Of a stretch of DNA of 64,000 nt, positions 44,516 to 55,930 are shown piece after piece. The position numbers and the translations under genes were made by a program. The notes beneath the pieces were generated by a model. It saw nothing but the letters and a program-made list of their open reading frames with translations, was not told where the DNA came from and did no database searches. Source of the stretch: Saccharomycopsis fibuligera x Saccharomycopsis cf. fibuligera (taxonomy: Eukaryota; Ascomycota; Saccharomycetes; Ascoideales; Saccharomycopsidaceae); the NCBI GenBank assembly GCA_001936135.1, contig CP012811.1, positions 1,798,001 to 1,862,000 of the forward strand. Direction: 5' to 3'. Position 1 is the stretch's first letter; each line of letters starts with the position of its first letter.

Positions 44516-47500
44516 TTGGTGTTGTTGCTAACGCTGATTATGTAATACTAATGATTGATTTTATGGTATGGTCGGAAACAGTAAAAAACAATAGGAACGA
44601 TAGTTATGTTGACATAATCTTATTGGTTCCCTCTTTTTTGATATAACTTAGGCGCCGTAAGTGATTTGGAATAAAAAAAGAAGCTGATAAATTGGTCCTT
44701 TGAGGTGGTGAAGGAAAGAAAAATGAATTAAAGACAGAAAAAATAAAATACAAAAATTTTCCGTTTGTGCAAAGAATATCGAAACGAGGGAAAATGTCAC
44801 TAATAAATGCTACCGATCGATACAATTGGGGGTTTGAAAGAAAACGATGTTGCAAAAGTGGAAGGCAAGAAAACGATAAAACAGGAAACAAAAACAATAT
44901 ATTTATGAAAACCAAAAAAAAAATAAAAAAAAAAAATAAAAGGCTAGAAAAAAAGTAAAAAAATTTTCCTTTATCTTATTTACAAAAAACTTTAAATGCA
45001 AAACACCAGGCCCGAGTTTTGTAACAATGCACCATCTGACAACCGGGCGGTATCATTCATCATCCATCGATCGCTACTGTAAACATGGAAAAAGTAAAAT
45101 AAACTATGGGTCATAGAACCGTAATAACAAAGCGAAAATAAAAAAAAAAAAGTAAAAAAGCAAAAAAGAAAAGAGATGAGATGGGCTCCGGCGCCCGTCC
45201 GTGCGCGCGAATGCGGTCCATAACTCCGCACGTGAACTAAAGATGGCCAATCGCTACGCTTCTTTGCGGGAAAACCCAGGTAAATGGGCAAACTGGGACG
45301 CTTTAGTTAATGTGGCTTGCGGCGGAATGCTGTATCCTTCTGTAAGTTGCGGTGCTTTGTGGGATATTTACTCTGCACTTTCCCCGATTCTCCGAGGGGT
45401 TACGGCGAGAGGGGATCGTGCGGGCATCGGAGTTCCTGTTTTCTGTTGATGATGGTCTCAAATAGCCACATCTTCAGCTAAGAGTTTTTCCGGCGCTAAC
45501 GGCCCCCCACAAGCTTGCAAAAAGTAAGCGCTGGCTATTGGCCTGGCTCACAAAAGCTTTGCACACATTGTAAATGTTTTTTAGTTGTTATCGAAATATT
45601 ACATTACTAGCGCTCACCAAATTTATGATAGCAGCAGTTGTAATGTTACAGCGGCAGCTTTGAGCGACGACGACCTATTACGATCATGCAGAATGACATA
45701 TTTATTTTATTTAATGACGGCAAATCGGGCCTATGAGAGCGCGACCATGTGTGCGATGCAGCCAGATCCCACCGTTGCACCGACTCACCGGGACCAAATA
45801 GTTGGCCGTTCGTGCTTCAAAATAAATTTTATTACGGCAATCTGTGCTAATGGGACAGCGGACTCACCAGTTTAGATCTGGAAATTGGTTTTTGTAAATG
45901 TCAAATGATATAAATGTCGTCATTAGTGCAGCGAGCTTTGACTCATTCAGCGTGAACTGGCGCCTATAGATGGATCAATGAATCATCGATGTTTTACAAT
46001 TTGTCTGAGAGTGTATTTTTGTTTATTTGACAAGGGTCCTGTGCTTTTTTTAGTGCTTGTGTTGTTTGGCGTAGTGGCGGTAGTAGTGACGGCAATGATG
46101 ATAGGAATCCAATATATGTCAATATTTTGCCACCGCAGACCGGCGTGCCATGACAGCAAGCAATTTTGCTTGTTCAATTTAGCGCGGTAAATTGAAGACG
46201 ATCTTTTAGTAGACTATTCGGAACGAATATATTGAGAGCATATCAGCGGAACACAAGAACTAAACGAAAAAACTATAACTTGATGGATAGCCAAGAGAGG
46301 CTACGGCCATCGATGATCTGTTCGTTCAAGCTTTTTTTTTCTTCCAGCGCTAGAGTACACAAACACATGCGTTTCTAAAACAGCTATTTGGCTTGAGATA
46401 AAGCTTTGGCAATAGTATGCGCACTGTTGCCCTCATCCACTCAAAATGGAGTGCCCATAGTATATACTGCAGCTCAAACAGATGCTGCTGGTTCGTCAAG
46501 CATCATTGCGTGGACTGATGACCATGAAACTTTACCCAAAACTAAACTCAAGCGATGCATCATGAAAATGAAAATCAAGCGGGTGAAAATGGTGTAAGAA
46601 ACGGGTGCGCGTGGTGAAGAGGTAACACAAGAAAAACCGACAAACAAAGAAACAGAGGAGTTTAGATGTAACATCAGGGATTTGATTTGGGACGTTTTTC
46701 TGGTTAATTTTCCGCTACACACTGTATATATATCGTGTGATTTTGTATGGCGTCGTATTGTTATTGTTTGTTAGCCGGAGATTACTATGAGAAGCTCTTA
46801 GCAAACCCACCGAGGGTGTGGTTTTCAATCAGAACATACCCAGCCTGCGGGCCTCATCTGATGGCTATTAGCTATTAGCTTATACGCTGGCAGCAATCGC
46901 TACAGCTATAATTATGACCAGCCTACGGCGCTTACCGGCGCGGTACTCACTGCAGTGCGGCGGTGCTTGTGTATTATATTATCCATCTGAATGATGCAGG
47001 ATACCCATCACCACATCCCATCGGTGTCCATCAATTCACAAAAAGTGGGTGAAAAATTCCCCACCCGCTCCTCTTTCTCACATTCACTCGCGGAGCATTC
47101 TTTCTTCTTTTTTCTTTTTTTCTTTTTTTTGTATTTTATGTGTTGGTGTGGGACTATCTCACTCTCCCTATCCTTCTGTAAGGATACGGGTGCAAATAGT
47201 TTTTCCGAACGCTGCAAAAGCACTTTTAATTGTCTCGGCTTCCCAAATCGATTAATGAGTTCGGTTTAAAAATGACCTTAAGGTTTTGGCTTGCCGTGAT
47301 TCTCGATTTGCTACCGTTGTTGCTGTTTTGGGAAGTAACTATTGCCTCAAAAGAAGCAAAAAGAAACAGTACAAAAAAACAAGGTCGTGGAAAGTCTAAC
47401 TTTGGGAGGCCCATTTATTATGATTTGAATCCTCAAAACGGGGCAGTTTTTGCGGCAGTGGATATAGCCGCACAAAGCTTACTTTTTTTTTTTTTTTTTG

Positions 47501-48157
47501 TTTTCATCAGGCGTCTGTCGCCAATAAACTTGGCTCCTGTTCTAATAATAACTTTCTAGCCATAAAGAAGCTTTGTAGTCTTATTCGAAAATATTAGCTT
47601 TGTATGTTGTTGGCTTTTCCTTGTAGCAGAACAAAACAACGATACTTTGGGTATGTTCATGAGGCGTATAATAACGGCTAACACCAACAAATCTATTTCG
47701 TGAGCATGCTCCTGAAGGCGTACTCCGGCTCCACCAGATCATGGTAAGATAGATGTGCTGACAACCCCGCCCCCGCTCCATTACTATAACCTACAAAATA
47801 TTAGCCATGTATATAGTACAGCATCGTTCATTTTAAATCAATAACTTTCACCTTTGCTTAGCCTCGGCTAGCGCAACGCCCACGCCCTGGCAAGCGCTGC
47901 GTGACTAGCCGACCGGCCCGCCGCCATAGTGCACCACATGCCATACGTGCCAAACATGCCTCTGCCTCTGCCTTTGCTTCTGCTTCTGCTTCTGCTTCTG
48001 TGCCCCACCCCCGCACTCCATTCCATGTCCACTGACTACCACAGCATTTTATTGAAAATAAAATATAATAATTGTCAAAACTCGGCTACGAGGCAGCGCT
48101 GATAGACAATTATAGCACAGCCACAGCCATAGACAATTTTACCAGCTACCCGCAACA

Positions 48158-48193
48158 AGTAGCAAGCTAGCAATAAGTAGCAAGCTAGCAATA
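48158..48193. repeat. 18-bp perfect tandem duplication
   Basis: Two exact copies of AGTAGCAAGCTAGCAATA side by side. Confidence 0.92.
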
Positions 48194-49099
48194 ACGATCA
48201 GTGTGCACACCGGCCACCGGCTAGTGTGATATCTGCCGATTTATCGATCAACATCAATCAGTATCAGCCAATAGCTTTTTTTTTTTTTTTTTTTTGCACA
48301 TGCATGACTTCTTTGTATGGTTATGCAACACGATGCGATGAGCACTTACAAAACAAAAAAAAAAAAATAAAAATGAAAATAAAAATAAAAAGTAGACCCA
48401 AAAATAACAATGATAACGAGAAAAACCGTTACATTCATTTACAACTGGAACCTTAACGTTAGCGATGTTTCTGCCTAAACAATGCTAAAATTTTGTCTTC
48501 GTTATGTTCGTTCGTTATTTTTCTGTTGCTGAATTTCAATGCTTTGATCTTTGATTTGTAACATTTACATGCGATCGTGTTGAATTCTTGAAACTAGAGC
48601 TATGCTAAGTAAGATATAGCAAATTTTGGTATATTCCGCTATGATACCACATTAACTATGTATTTGTATGGGCAGAAAAAGCATTCGGTTTATGTGTATG
48701 ATTGTGATCGTGGGTATATATAGCACGAAAAATGAAATGACCGCCATGAAAGAGATATTAAAAAAAAAAGTAGTCGAAAATAAACATTTTTTTCATGTTT
48801 CTGCAAGAATTATAATGAGAAAAAAACTGAAAAATGAGCCAGCTAAACAAAAGAGGTACTAAGAAAAAACAAATAATGATAACAATAGTTTTAACCGAGA
48901 TATATGACGAGGGGAAAAGAAAAAAAAAAAAAAGATCAAACGTGATACCAACTGAGTTTGTATTTTATATCAAACAATTTCAAAACCGGTAACAATAACA
49001 ATGAGATAATAGAGCAACACAAAAAATAAAGAACAAAAAAAAAATAGAAAATAACTTCAAAGAGAGAAAAAAGTAGGCAAATAAAAAATGTTTAAGAAA

Positions 49100-49100
<1 letters not shown>

Positions 49101-49133
<33 letters not shown>
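49101..49133. repeat. 33-bp poly(A) tract
   Basis: Uninterrupted A run about 150 bp beyond the 3' end of the BAR-PH gene; a second A run follows at about 49168-49187. Confidence 0.9.
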
Positions 49134-49137
<4 letters not shown>

Positions 49138-49283
49138 CCATTAGTAATTCATATTTGATTTTTTCCAAAAAAAAAAAAAAAAAAAAAGGAAGAAAAAAAT
49201 CAGTTTACATTCCTGACAAGTTCCGTGGACAGCCTTTCTTCATTCTCAAAATATTGAAACGTTGAAAAAGCTACCAGCATTGT

Positions 49284-52100
49284 TCATCCCTGCCTGTTGA
49301 TATTGCTGTAACTATTGCTTTTATGCATATTTTGTAGCCTATCACCATCAAAACCACCTTCACGGGTAGGAACTCCTGACATTACTGAAACTGGTGGGGC
49401 AAGTTGCATGCTACTGCTGCTGCTATTACTGCCACTGTTCTTGCGTGAATGACCACCCCCGCCGCTGCCAGTGCTAAACAAATTTTCCATGAATTTGTTT
49501 CTTCTGCCATGTTTGTTGATATTAATTTCATTCAACTTATTCTTCAATGAACCTTCATGAATATTGGATGTGGAATTAGTAAGTCTAATCATTGGCCGTT
49601 TGAGAAAATTGGTAGCACTGGATGAACTCTCGTTGCGGCGATGATGATGTTGTTGTTGTTGCTGTGGAGGCTGTTGCAGCTGATAAGGCAGATTGTACAT
49701 TGTGTGAGGCAACTTTGGTGACGAGTCATAGGCAGAAGCTAGTGACCGTGGGCTCTTATGATGCTGGAAGTAGTCTTGTGAGCCATTGTAATAATTATAT
49801 TGTTGACTTAATGGAGGTGAACGATTACCACCCATAAAGACTTCTTCATCGCTCAAGACACTAAAGAAACTAGCCGATGATTGAAGAGGTGGCGGCATTT
49901 GAATTTGCATTGGCTGTTGTTGTTGCAGTTGCTGCTGCTCTTCAATGAAAGAATTATCAGAAATGATAATTTCTGGAGCAATGCCTTGAAGCTGACTATT
50001 TTTGCCGCTGCTGCCGTTGTAATTTCCGGTGGCAGGTGGGTTGAGAAAGGTACTACTGCTTTCGTTAGAATGGTTAGCAAAAGTTGACTTATTGTTGCCA
50101 TTGAAATCGCCTGTGCTACCACCAACAGCAGTGCCATTCTTGTTCTTTTTGTTGATACTCTTCAAGTACCTTTTTTCAATGTAAATAGCACGATCAAATG
50201 GAGTTTTGAACTTCAAAAGTTGTTTGAGATAATTGTACCAAAGAAGCAATTCTTTCAGATCGTTTGATTTGAATGCAATTTTTTGTGATTCAATTTCATC
50301 AACAAAGTCACTTTCAATATTCGATGTTTCCAAAATTTTCTTTTTTGTATTGTAAAAAAGGGTAAACTTATTCTTGTCATTTTCTAATTGGCCAAGAGTA
50401 CATTGGCTCAAGTTATAACTAGCACTAGGGGTTGCATTTTTCAACTGCAATGAAGTGCCAGTATCGCTTTGAAGTTCATCACCGCCTTCTCCATAGTCTT
50501 CAACATCACTGCTGTATTCTCCATTTTGATTTTGATTTTGGTTTTGATTTTGATTATAATTCTTCTTGTTGGAATTACTTAAAGAATCAGAACTAAATTC
50601 GTATAACGAAGAGGCAGTCAATAAGTAAAAAAACTTGCTATAATTGCGAAGAAATTTGGACTTTTTGTTTAGATAACCGGTTTTAATACATTTGGACAAA
50701 AAGTTGTCTTTAAAAGGGTAGTTGATGTCAGACAATTTTCTCGACTTTGGAATTGCAGAACCAACTTTGATATCCTTGAGAAAAGTTTGATTATTGTCTC
50801 GGTCAATAAACTTGTTCCATTCTTCATAGTATGGTTTGCTAAGAAACCCATCTTTGCACAAGTCATTAATAATCAACTGGTACGAAATTCTGATCTGAGC
50901 ATTAATGGAGCTTGAGTACGTACTCAAAGATCTTTGAATTTCCTGGATAATGATTTTTTCCAAATCAGAAGCAGTGGTTTGCAAATTGATGTACGCCTCT
51001 TGCAAGTAACTTTCTTGCAAAATCTGGTTCTTCAACTGATAGTCCAACTTGAATTTCAATGTGAATGGGTCTCTTTTAAATTTTCTGATGGTTTGATTAG
51101 TGGAGGAGTTGCCATTGCCATTAGTGGCGCCGCTAGCAGAAGAGGTGCCGCTGGCAGCAGACTGGGCACTAGTGCGTGTGTTCCCCTTACCAACATCGTT
51201 AAGCGCCTCGAGGTAATCGTACAATCGCTGACCCGTCATGGCAATTTGTTCACGCAAGTCATTCTTGAAATCTTCATTCAAGCCTTTGATTTCTCTAATT
51301 TTTTGACCCAAATCGCGCTTCAATTCTTCTAGTCTTGGGATGGTCAAAGTGTTGAGCTCATTAGCCAAGTTTAGGTTTTTCAAGGATAAGTTTTTGTGAT
51401 AGTTTATAAGAATGTTTGGCAAGTCTTGGATAGAGTTTGATCCAAAGGGCAAAAAATTGGTTTGGGCAACCTTGTCGTCCTTGTCCAAAGGTTGATTAAT
51501 GACTGGGTACTTGGTGGTATCTTGCTGTTGAGGTCTATCCAACAAGTCGTGGAAGTCACTTGGAGTTCTAAGGGTTTCTTGGTAATTGAAGCCTTTAGAT
51601 GTGCCATTGGTGAAAATCGGAAAATTTACCGCCTCGCACATGTTTAAGTGAATTTTGGAAGTTTGCTGAGAGGAGATGGCCAACATTTGGTAGTAATAGA
51701 TCAAAGATTTTAGCACCTTGATCCAAGACTGCAATCTTTTGATCAACTTGCTGACTGGCTTCGAGGAAGTTGGCAAATTGAGGAAAAAAGGGGATCTCTT
51801 ATCGGAAGAAGGCAAGATGAGCGATTTGATCTCTGATATTGTCTGTGACTTGAGCAACTCTGTGGAGTTGAGGATTTTGGAATTGATGACATCTAGAGGC
51901 AAAGTCTGCTGTGGCAGGGTGCCCTGCTGGTTATTATTTGTGTTGTTGTTGTTGTTGTTGTTATTGGCTGGGGGAGTTGAGGAGGCAGGGGTTTGCAAAG
52001 TAGTTGTGCTGTTGGCAAAGTTTTCGCCCGATGAGCTTGAGTGGTCGGAAGGCAAGGCGGCCTCAACAACACCGTCAAATGCAGGAGGAATATTCTCCAT
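49284..52100 (-). CDS. BAR-PH domain protein of the Rgc1/Ask10-Slm1 group
   Basis: A 938-residue protein. Residues 118-432 form a long helical BAR-like region with the family-like run FTLKFKLDYQLKNQI, ESYLQEAYINLQ and LEKIIIQEIQRSLSTY, as in Rgc1/Ask10. A PH domain follows at about 472-640, starting TGYLNKKSKFLRNYSKFFYLLT and interrupted by an NQ repeat and an acidic insert. The last 280 residues are Gln/Ser/Asn-rich. In S. cerevisiae, Rgc1 and Ask10 regulate the Fps1 glycerol channel, while Slm1/Slm2 bind PI(4,5)P2 downstream of TORC2; both act at the plasma membrane. I cannot decide between these subgroups. Several CTG codons lie in Gln/Asn/Ser-rich segments (49677, 49689, 49926), consistent with Ser but not proving it. 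It is divergent from the PH gene at 59187. Confidence 0.82.
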   Translation of the reverse strand: MENIPPAFDGVVEAALPSDHSSSSGENFANSTTTLQTPASSTPPANNNNNNNNTNNNQQGTLPQQTLPLDVINSKILNSTELLKSQTISEIKSLILPSSDKRSPFFLNLPTSSKPVSKLIKRLQSWIKVLKSLIYYYQMLAISSQQTSKIHLNMCEAVNFPIFTNGTSKGFNYQETLRTPSDFHDLLDRPQQQDTTKYPVINQPLDKDDKVAQTNFLPFGSNSIQDLPNILINYHKNLSLKNLNLANELNTLTIPRLEELKRDLGQKIREIKGLNEDFKNDLREQIAMTGQRLYDYLEALNDVGKGNTRTSAQSAASGTSSASGATNGNGNSSTNQTIRKFKRDPFTLKFKLDYQLKNQILQESYLQEAYINLQTTASDLEKIIIQEIQRSLSTYSSSINAQIRISYQLIINDLCKDGFLSKPYYEEWNKFIDRDNNQTFLKDIKVGSAIPKSRKLSDINYPFKDNFLSKCIKTGYLNKKSKFLRNYSKFFYLLTASSLYEFSSDSLSNSNKKNYNQNQNQNQNQNGEYSSDVEDYGEGGDELQSDTGTSLQLKNATPSASYNLSQCTLGQLENDKNKFTLFYNTKKKILETSNIESDFVDEIESQKIAFKSNDLKELLLWYNYLKQLLKFKTPFDRAIYIEKRYLKSINKKNKNGTAVGGSTGDFNGNNKSTFANHSNESSSTFLNPPATGNYNGSSGKNSQLQGIAPEIIISDNSFIEEQQQLQQQQPMQIQMPPPLQSSASFFSVLSDEEVFMGGNRSPPLSQQYNYYNGSQDYFQHHKSPRSLASAYDSSPKLPHTMYNLPYQLQQPPQQQQQHHHRRNESSSSATNFLKRPMIRLTNSTSNIHEGSLKNKLNEININKHGRRNKFMENLFSTGSGGGGHSRKNSGSNSSSSSMQLAPPVSVMSGVPTREGGFDGDRLQNMHKSNSYSNINRQG

Positions 52101-52323
52101 CTTGGTTGGAGGGGAGGGTTTTGCTGTTGTAATAAATGCAGCAGTGGATGAGAGTGTAGGGGGGGCAACTAGATGTGAGAAGCGAGAAAGAGGAAGGAAG
52201 GAAGGAAAAGGGAAGAGGGAGGGAGAAATAGAAGAGACAAAAAATTTTCAGTGGATGAAGGAAGAGGGAGGGGGGTGGATGAGATGGAAAGCAGATAGAT
52301 GGTTGACAGATAAATAGATGATA

Positions 52324-52325
<2 letters not shown>

Positions 52326-52360
<35 letters not shown>
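52326..52360. repeat. 35-bp poly(A) tract
   Basis: Uninterrupted A run about 225 bp upstream of the BAR-PH start codon. Confidence 0.9.
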
Positions 52361-52362
<2 letters not shown>

Positions 52363-53046
52363 CAAGAGGCGCAAAAAGAAACGATGAAAATAGAAGTGAA
52401 GTGTAATTAAGTGTAGTCAAGTCGAGTCAAGTCGAGTCAAGTCAAGTAAAGTAAAGTGAAGTGACAGATCAGGATCCGGAAAAAAGAGCGTTCTCGCGCG
52501 CTTCGAAGAACGATCAGACAGACACACAGGCACGGGAGCGGAATGGACTTGAGCCTTTAGGAAAGAGAAAGGGCTGGTATTGGAGCAACCGAGGACTGTA
52601 CCAGTGCGGAAAAAGAAACAGAAAGGCTTAAAACTGGATGAGAGTGGCGGCGGCAGCGGCAGCGGTAGGGACAGAGATGAGTGTGAGTGTGGGTGTGAGT
52701 GTGGGTGTGGTAGATGTTTATGGAAGGGGAGTAGCAAAACGAGACAAGAGAAGGAATATATATATTTGCATATATTTATATTATATATATATATATATAT
52801 ATATATGTTTGCACGTATATTCATTTGGTGATGGATAACAGATATGCGGTGGTATAATACAAGAAAGTTGGCACAAGAAAGAGTCTGGGCCGATGGCTGC
52901 CGCAGCTGCTGCGATGGCTTGGATTAAGGTTTGCAAAAGAAAAAGAAACAAAGAAAGAAGAAGCAGACAAAGATGATTAAGACGAAGATTAAGACGAAGG
53001 AACCGAAGGAAAACACCCTCGGCTATGGAGAGAACAACCGTAGTTG

Positions 53047-53142
53047 ATTGACTAATTGACTAATTGACTAATTGACTAATTGACTAATTGACTAATTGAC
53101 TAATTGACTAATTGACTAATTGACTAATTGACTAATTGACTA
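53047..53142. repeat. Perfect 12-copy 8-bp array, TGACTAA in every unit
   Basis: Twelve identical, uninterrupted ATTGACTA units. Across unit boundaries each gives TTGACTAA, which contains TGACTAA, one of the accepted recognition sequences of fungal Yap/AP-1-type bZIP factors. A degenerate GATTGAAT-like tail continues to about 53200. Confidence 0.95.
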
Positions 53143-53451
53143 ATTGATTGAATGATTGAATGGTTGAATGATTGAATGATTGATTGATTGACTGACTGTG
53201 GAAACATATTGACTGATTGGAACAGCAGAGAGTGCACATTAACGTAAATTCTCTGCACAGCCAGCATCCAATCGGGCACTAGCACCGGCACTCAACGGCG
53301 GTCGCTTCTGTCAGCCGGCCCCCTCCCCCCAGCTGTGCTATTCTTAGCTGCTATTCTTAGCTGCCATTATCTGCGGCCACAATTCCACCGATAAGTGGAT
53401 CGCTTCTGCTCGAGCAGTGCTGCTGGAGCCATCAAGACTGTATATACTCTG

Positions 53452-53499
53452 TTACTACTGTATACGGTGTACGGTGTACTGTATACAGTACAGTAGTAA
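53452..53499. repeat. Nested palindrome
   Basis: Outer arms TTACTACTGTA (53452-53462) and TACAGTAGTAA (53489-53499) are exact reverse complements. Overlapping the right arm is the 16-bp perfect palindrome GTACTGTATACAGTAC (53476-53491). A GGTGTAC direct repeat lies in the loop. Confidence 0.9.
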
Positions 53500-55897
53500 T
53501 TGGCAATCAGTGGCAACAGACGTCAAACAACCCATGCAATACACCGCTGAGCTTATTTTGTGGTTGGCAGGACGAACAAAAGGGCGTGTGCTTGTGTGTG
53601 TGTGTGTGTGTGCATCGGTCGAGAATTCTGCACCCGCCTGTCTTGGGGCTTCTAGCTTTGTGGATGAGAGTTCTGGCTCCCTCCCAAGCTTCCTTGGTTG
53701 GACGGTGGGCTATACTTAGATCAGCAGACTAGCTGGAATACCAGTTGTGTTGGCAACTACGTTGTAATACAGTACAGGGACAGTGTGTATGTGTGCTGCG
53801 GTGAATCCGGGAAAAACTCCAGAAAGCTCCAGAAACTCAAAGACCCCATCATCCAAGGCTCAACCAAAACACAAATTCAAACTCAAAACTGCCCACCACG
53901 CCCGCAAAAAATACCGCAGCTGATAGACTGATAGACTGATAGACTGACTCCCAGGCCATCTGGAGATGATCCGTCTCATTTACATACTGTAGCATACGGT
54001 AAACTTTGCTACCGTGATTACCGTCACCGTCACCGTCACCGTCACCGCCACTACCTAAACTCTCTTGCTCGCATTCCCTCCTTCTGCTTATTGGTATGCC
54101 CCCGCCAATCATCCCAGATCATCCTGGCTTGACAGACACGTACCTTACTTAAGAATTATACTCATGTAGTTGCTGTTTACTCATGGAATAGACATTGATG
54201 CGCATAGAGATGCACCGCAACGGCCGTTGCTAAAACCGCAGTTTCTGATCGCTGATCAGACTTGTACTATATGCCAGTGCTATTGTGTTATATGGTATTG
54301 TTTGACTATTGATGTCTGGCGTTTCAGGCACATTCATTTATTCATTCATTTATCCATTCATTCCCTCACTTATTCACAAGCTTGCAGGAATAATAAAAGA
54401 AAGAAAAAAGCCGTTGCGCATTCAAATTATCCTGTTTATTGTTTCCAAAATGTGCTATTTTTTATTTGACTTAATTTAACTTAAAAAATAGAAAAGAAAT
54501 TTAGAAAAAAAAAATAATAATAATAATAATAATAATAAGAATAATAATTATGACATGCTCGATTAAACTATATTTCCACCAGTAAATTTGCGTCAATTTA
54601 GCACAGTTATTGTCTTTGCTATTGTCAATTAATTACCACCAAAAACCTTACAGAGGAAAGAAGAGTAATACATCACGACAAATGGAATCGAATGAAAAGA
54701 ATCTTCTCTTCATTTTTCTCATTTGGCGGTGAGCGCCTTTTTGCTAAATTTAATTTTACATTTATACCCCCCCAGTTTATCCACAACATACTTGGTATTA
54801 ATATCAATTATATCAAATTGTAAGCTGCAAATTATAGTCATTGGTTTCTCACCAGAATTGGACCCTCCCCTCTCCAAAACACTGACTGTTTTTTTTACTG
54901 GCTGCTGGTGTGCACTGAAATTTCAAATCCCCCCCCATGAGCTCTTCATTCATTCTCACCAATGCAAATGCATGGACTATGTACTGCGTTATACTTACTC
55001 ATTTGCTTAATTAATCAATATCAATACGAGTTTTAATAGATGAAGCGAATAGCAACAATGATTCAGTAAATTACTCACTCACTCACTCACTCAGTCAGCC
55101 AACCAATTTACACTTCAACAAAGTACCAAAATACCAAAATTGGCGCCAAAATCGAAACGTGCTCTTTTTGTTCCTTTGTTTACTCGTAGATTTATCTAGA
55201 TGGAATTAGTAAATTAACCAACAGCAAGACACGCACATACCATACACAAGGAGCTTATATCACAGCATGAGGATAATCCCGCCCATCAGTCATGCCAAAG
55301 CTGAGCGCCAGCTTGAAAGTTCCTTTATGTAGGTACATCTTTAAAAAAGATGTCTATCCAATATAGCCCACCGTGCATCCGGTTAACAGTTGTTTTAGCA
55401 ATTGTTAAGCAGTTGTGCGTTCTACATTGTCAGCAATTGACATGCAAACACAATACTTGACGCTTAACGCTTATCGTTTAACGCGGCCGTGCAGTTTGTC
55501 GTTATCAACCCGCCGACATTTGGACCACCACCGACAATCGCAAGACATGGCTATGTTTGGCTTATATAGATATATATATATATTTATATATTTATATATT
55601 TATATTTATAAATTTCGGGGAGAGTCTTCAAGGGGCCTTTGACGGAGTGCAATGTATTGCTCTCGTAAATGTCTGAATAAGAAAATTCATCTTTCCCGGA
55701 CTTTTGAAACATGCGTGGCACTTGTTGAGTTCCTTCTATTGTCTCTGCGAAAATTGACAGATGGCCGGTTCCGCTGCATTGTCCAAGCATTTCAATGCTA
55801 CTGTTACTCTTATTATTGACATTAGGTGGAATATTTGGGCTGGACTGGCAGTTGCATAGCCTTTGGCAATAAACAACAACAACAGCAACAACAACAA

Positions 55898-55898
<1 letters not shown>

Positions 55899-55928
<30 letters not shown>
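55899..55928. repeat. 30-bp poly(A) tract after CAA repeats
   Basis: An ACA-rich stretch (55871-55898) runs directly into 30 A. Confidence 0.85.

Positions 55929-55930
<2 letters not shown>

Larger units (their letters stand above)
44516..49283. other. 4.8-kb ORF-poor region
   Basis: Promoter side of the PFK26-type gene and 3' side of the BAR-PH gene, both on the minus strand. It contains a TTCTGC-type tandem (about 47964-48001), a perfect 18-bp duplication (48158-48193) and a 33-bp A run (49101-49133). No RNA gene or supported ORF was found. Confidence 0.5.

Noticed and set aside
53461-53491. Telomere-like or telomerase RNA template sequence (GGTGTACGGTGTAC)
   Set aside because: The resemblance to Candida telomere units is limited to a few bases and is explained by the local direct repeat and palindrome; no longer match to a yeast telomere unit was seen.
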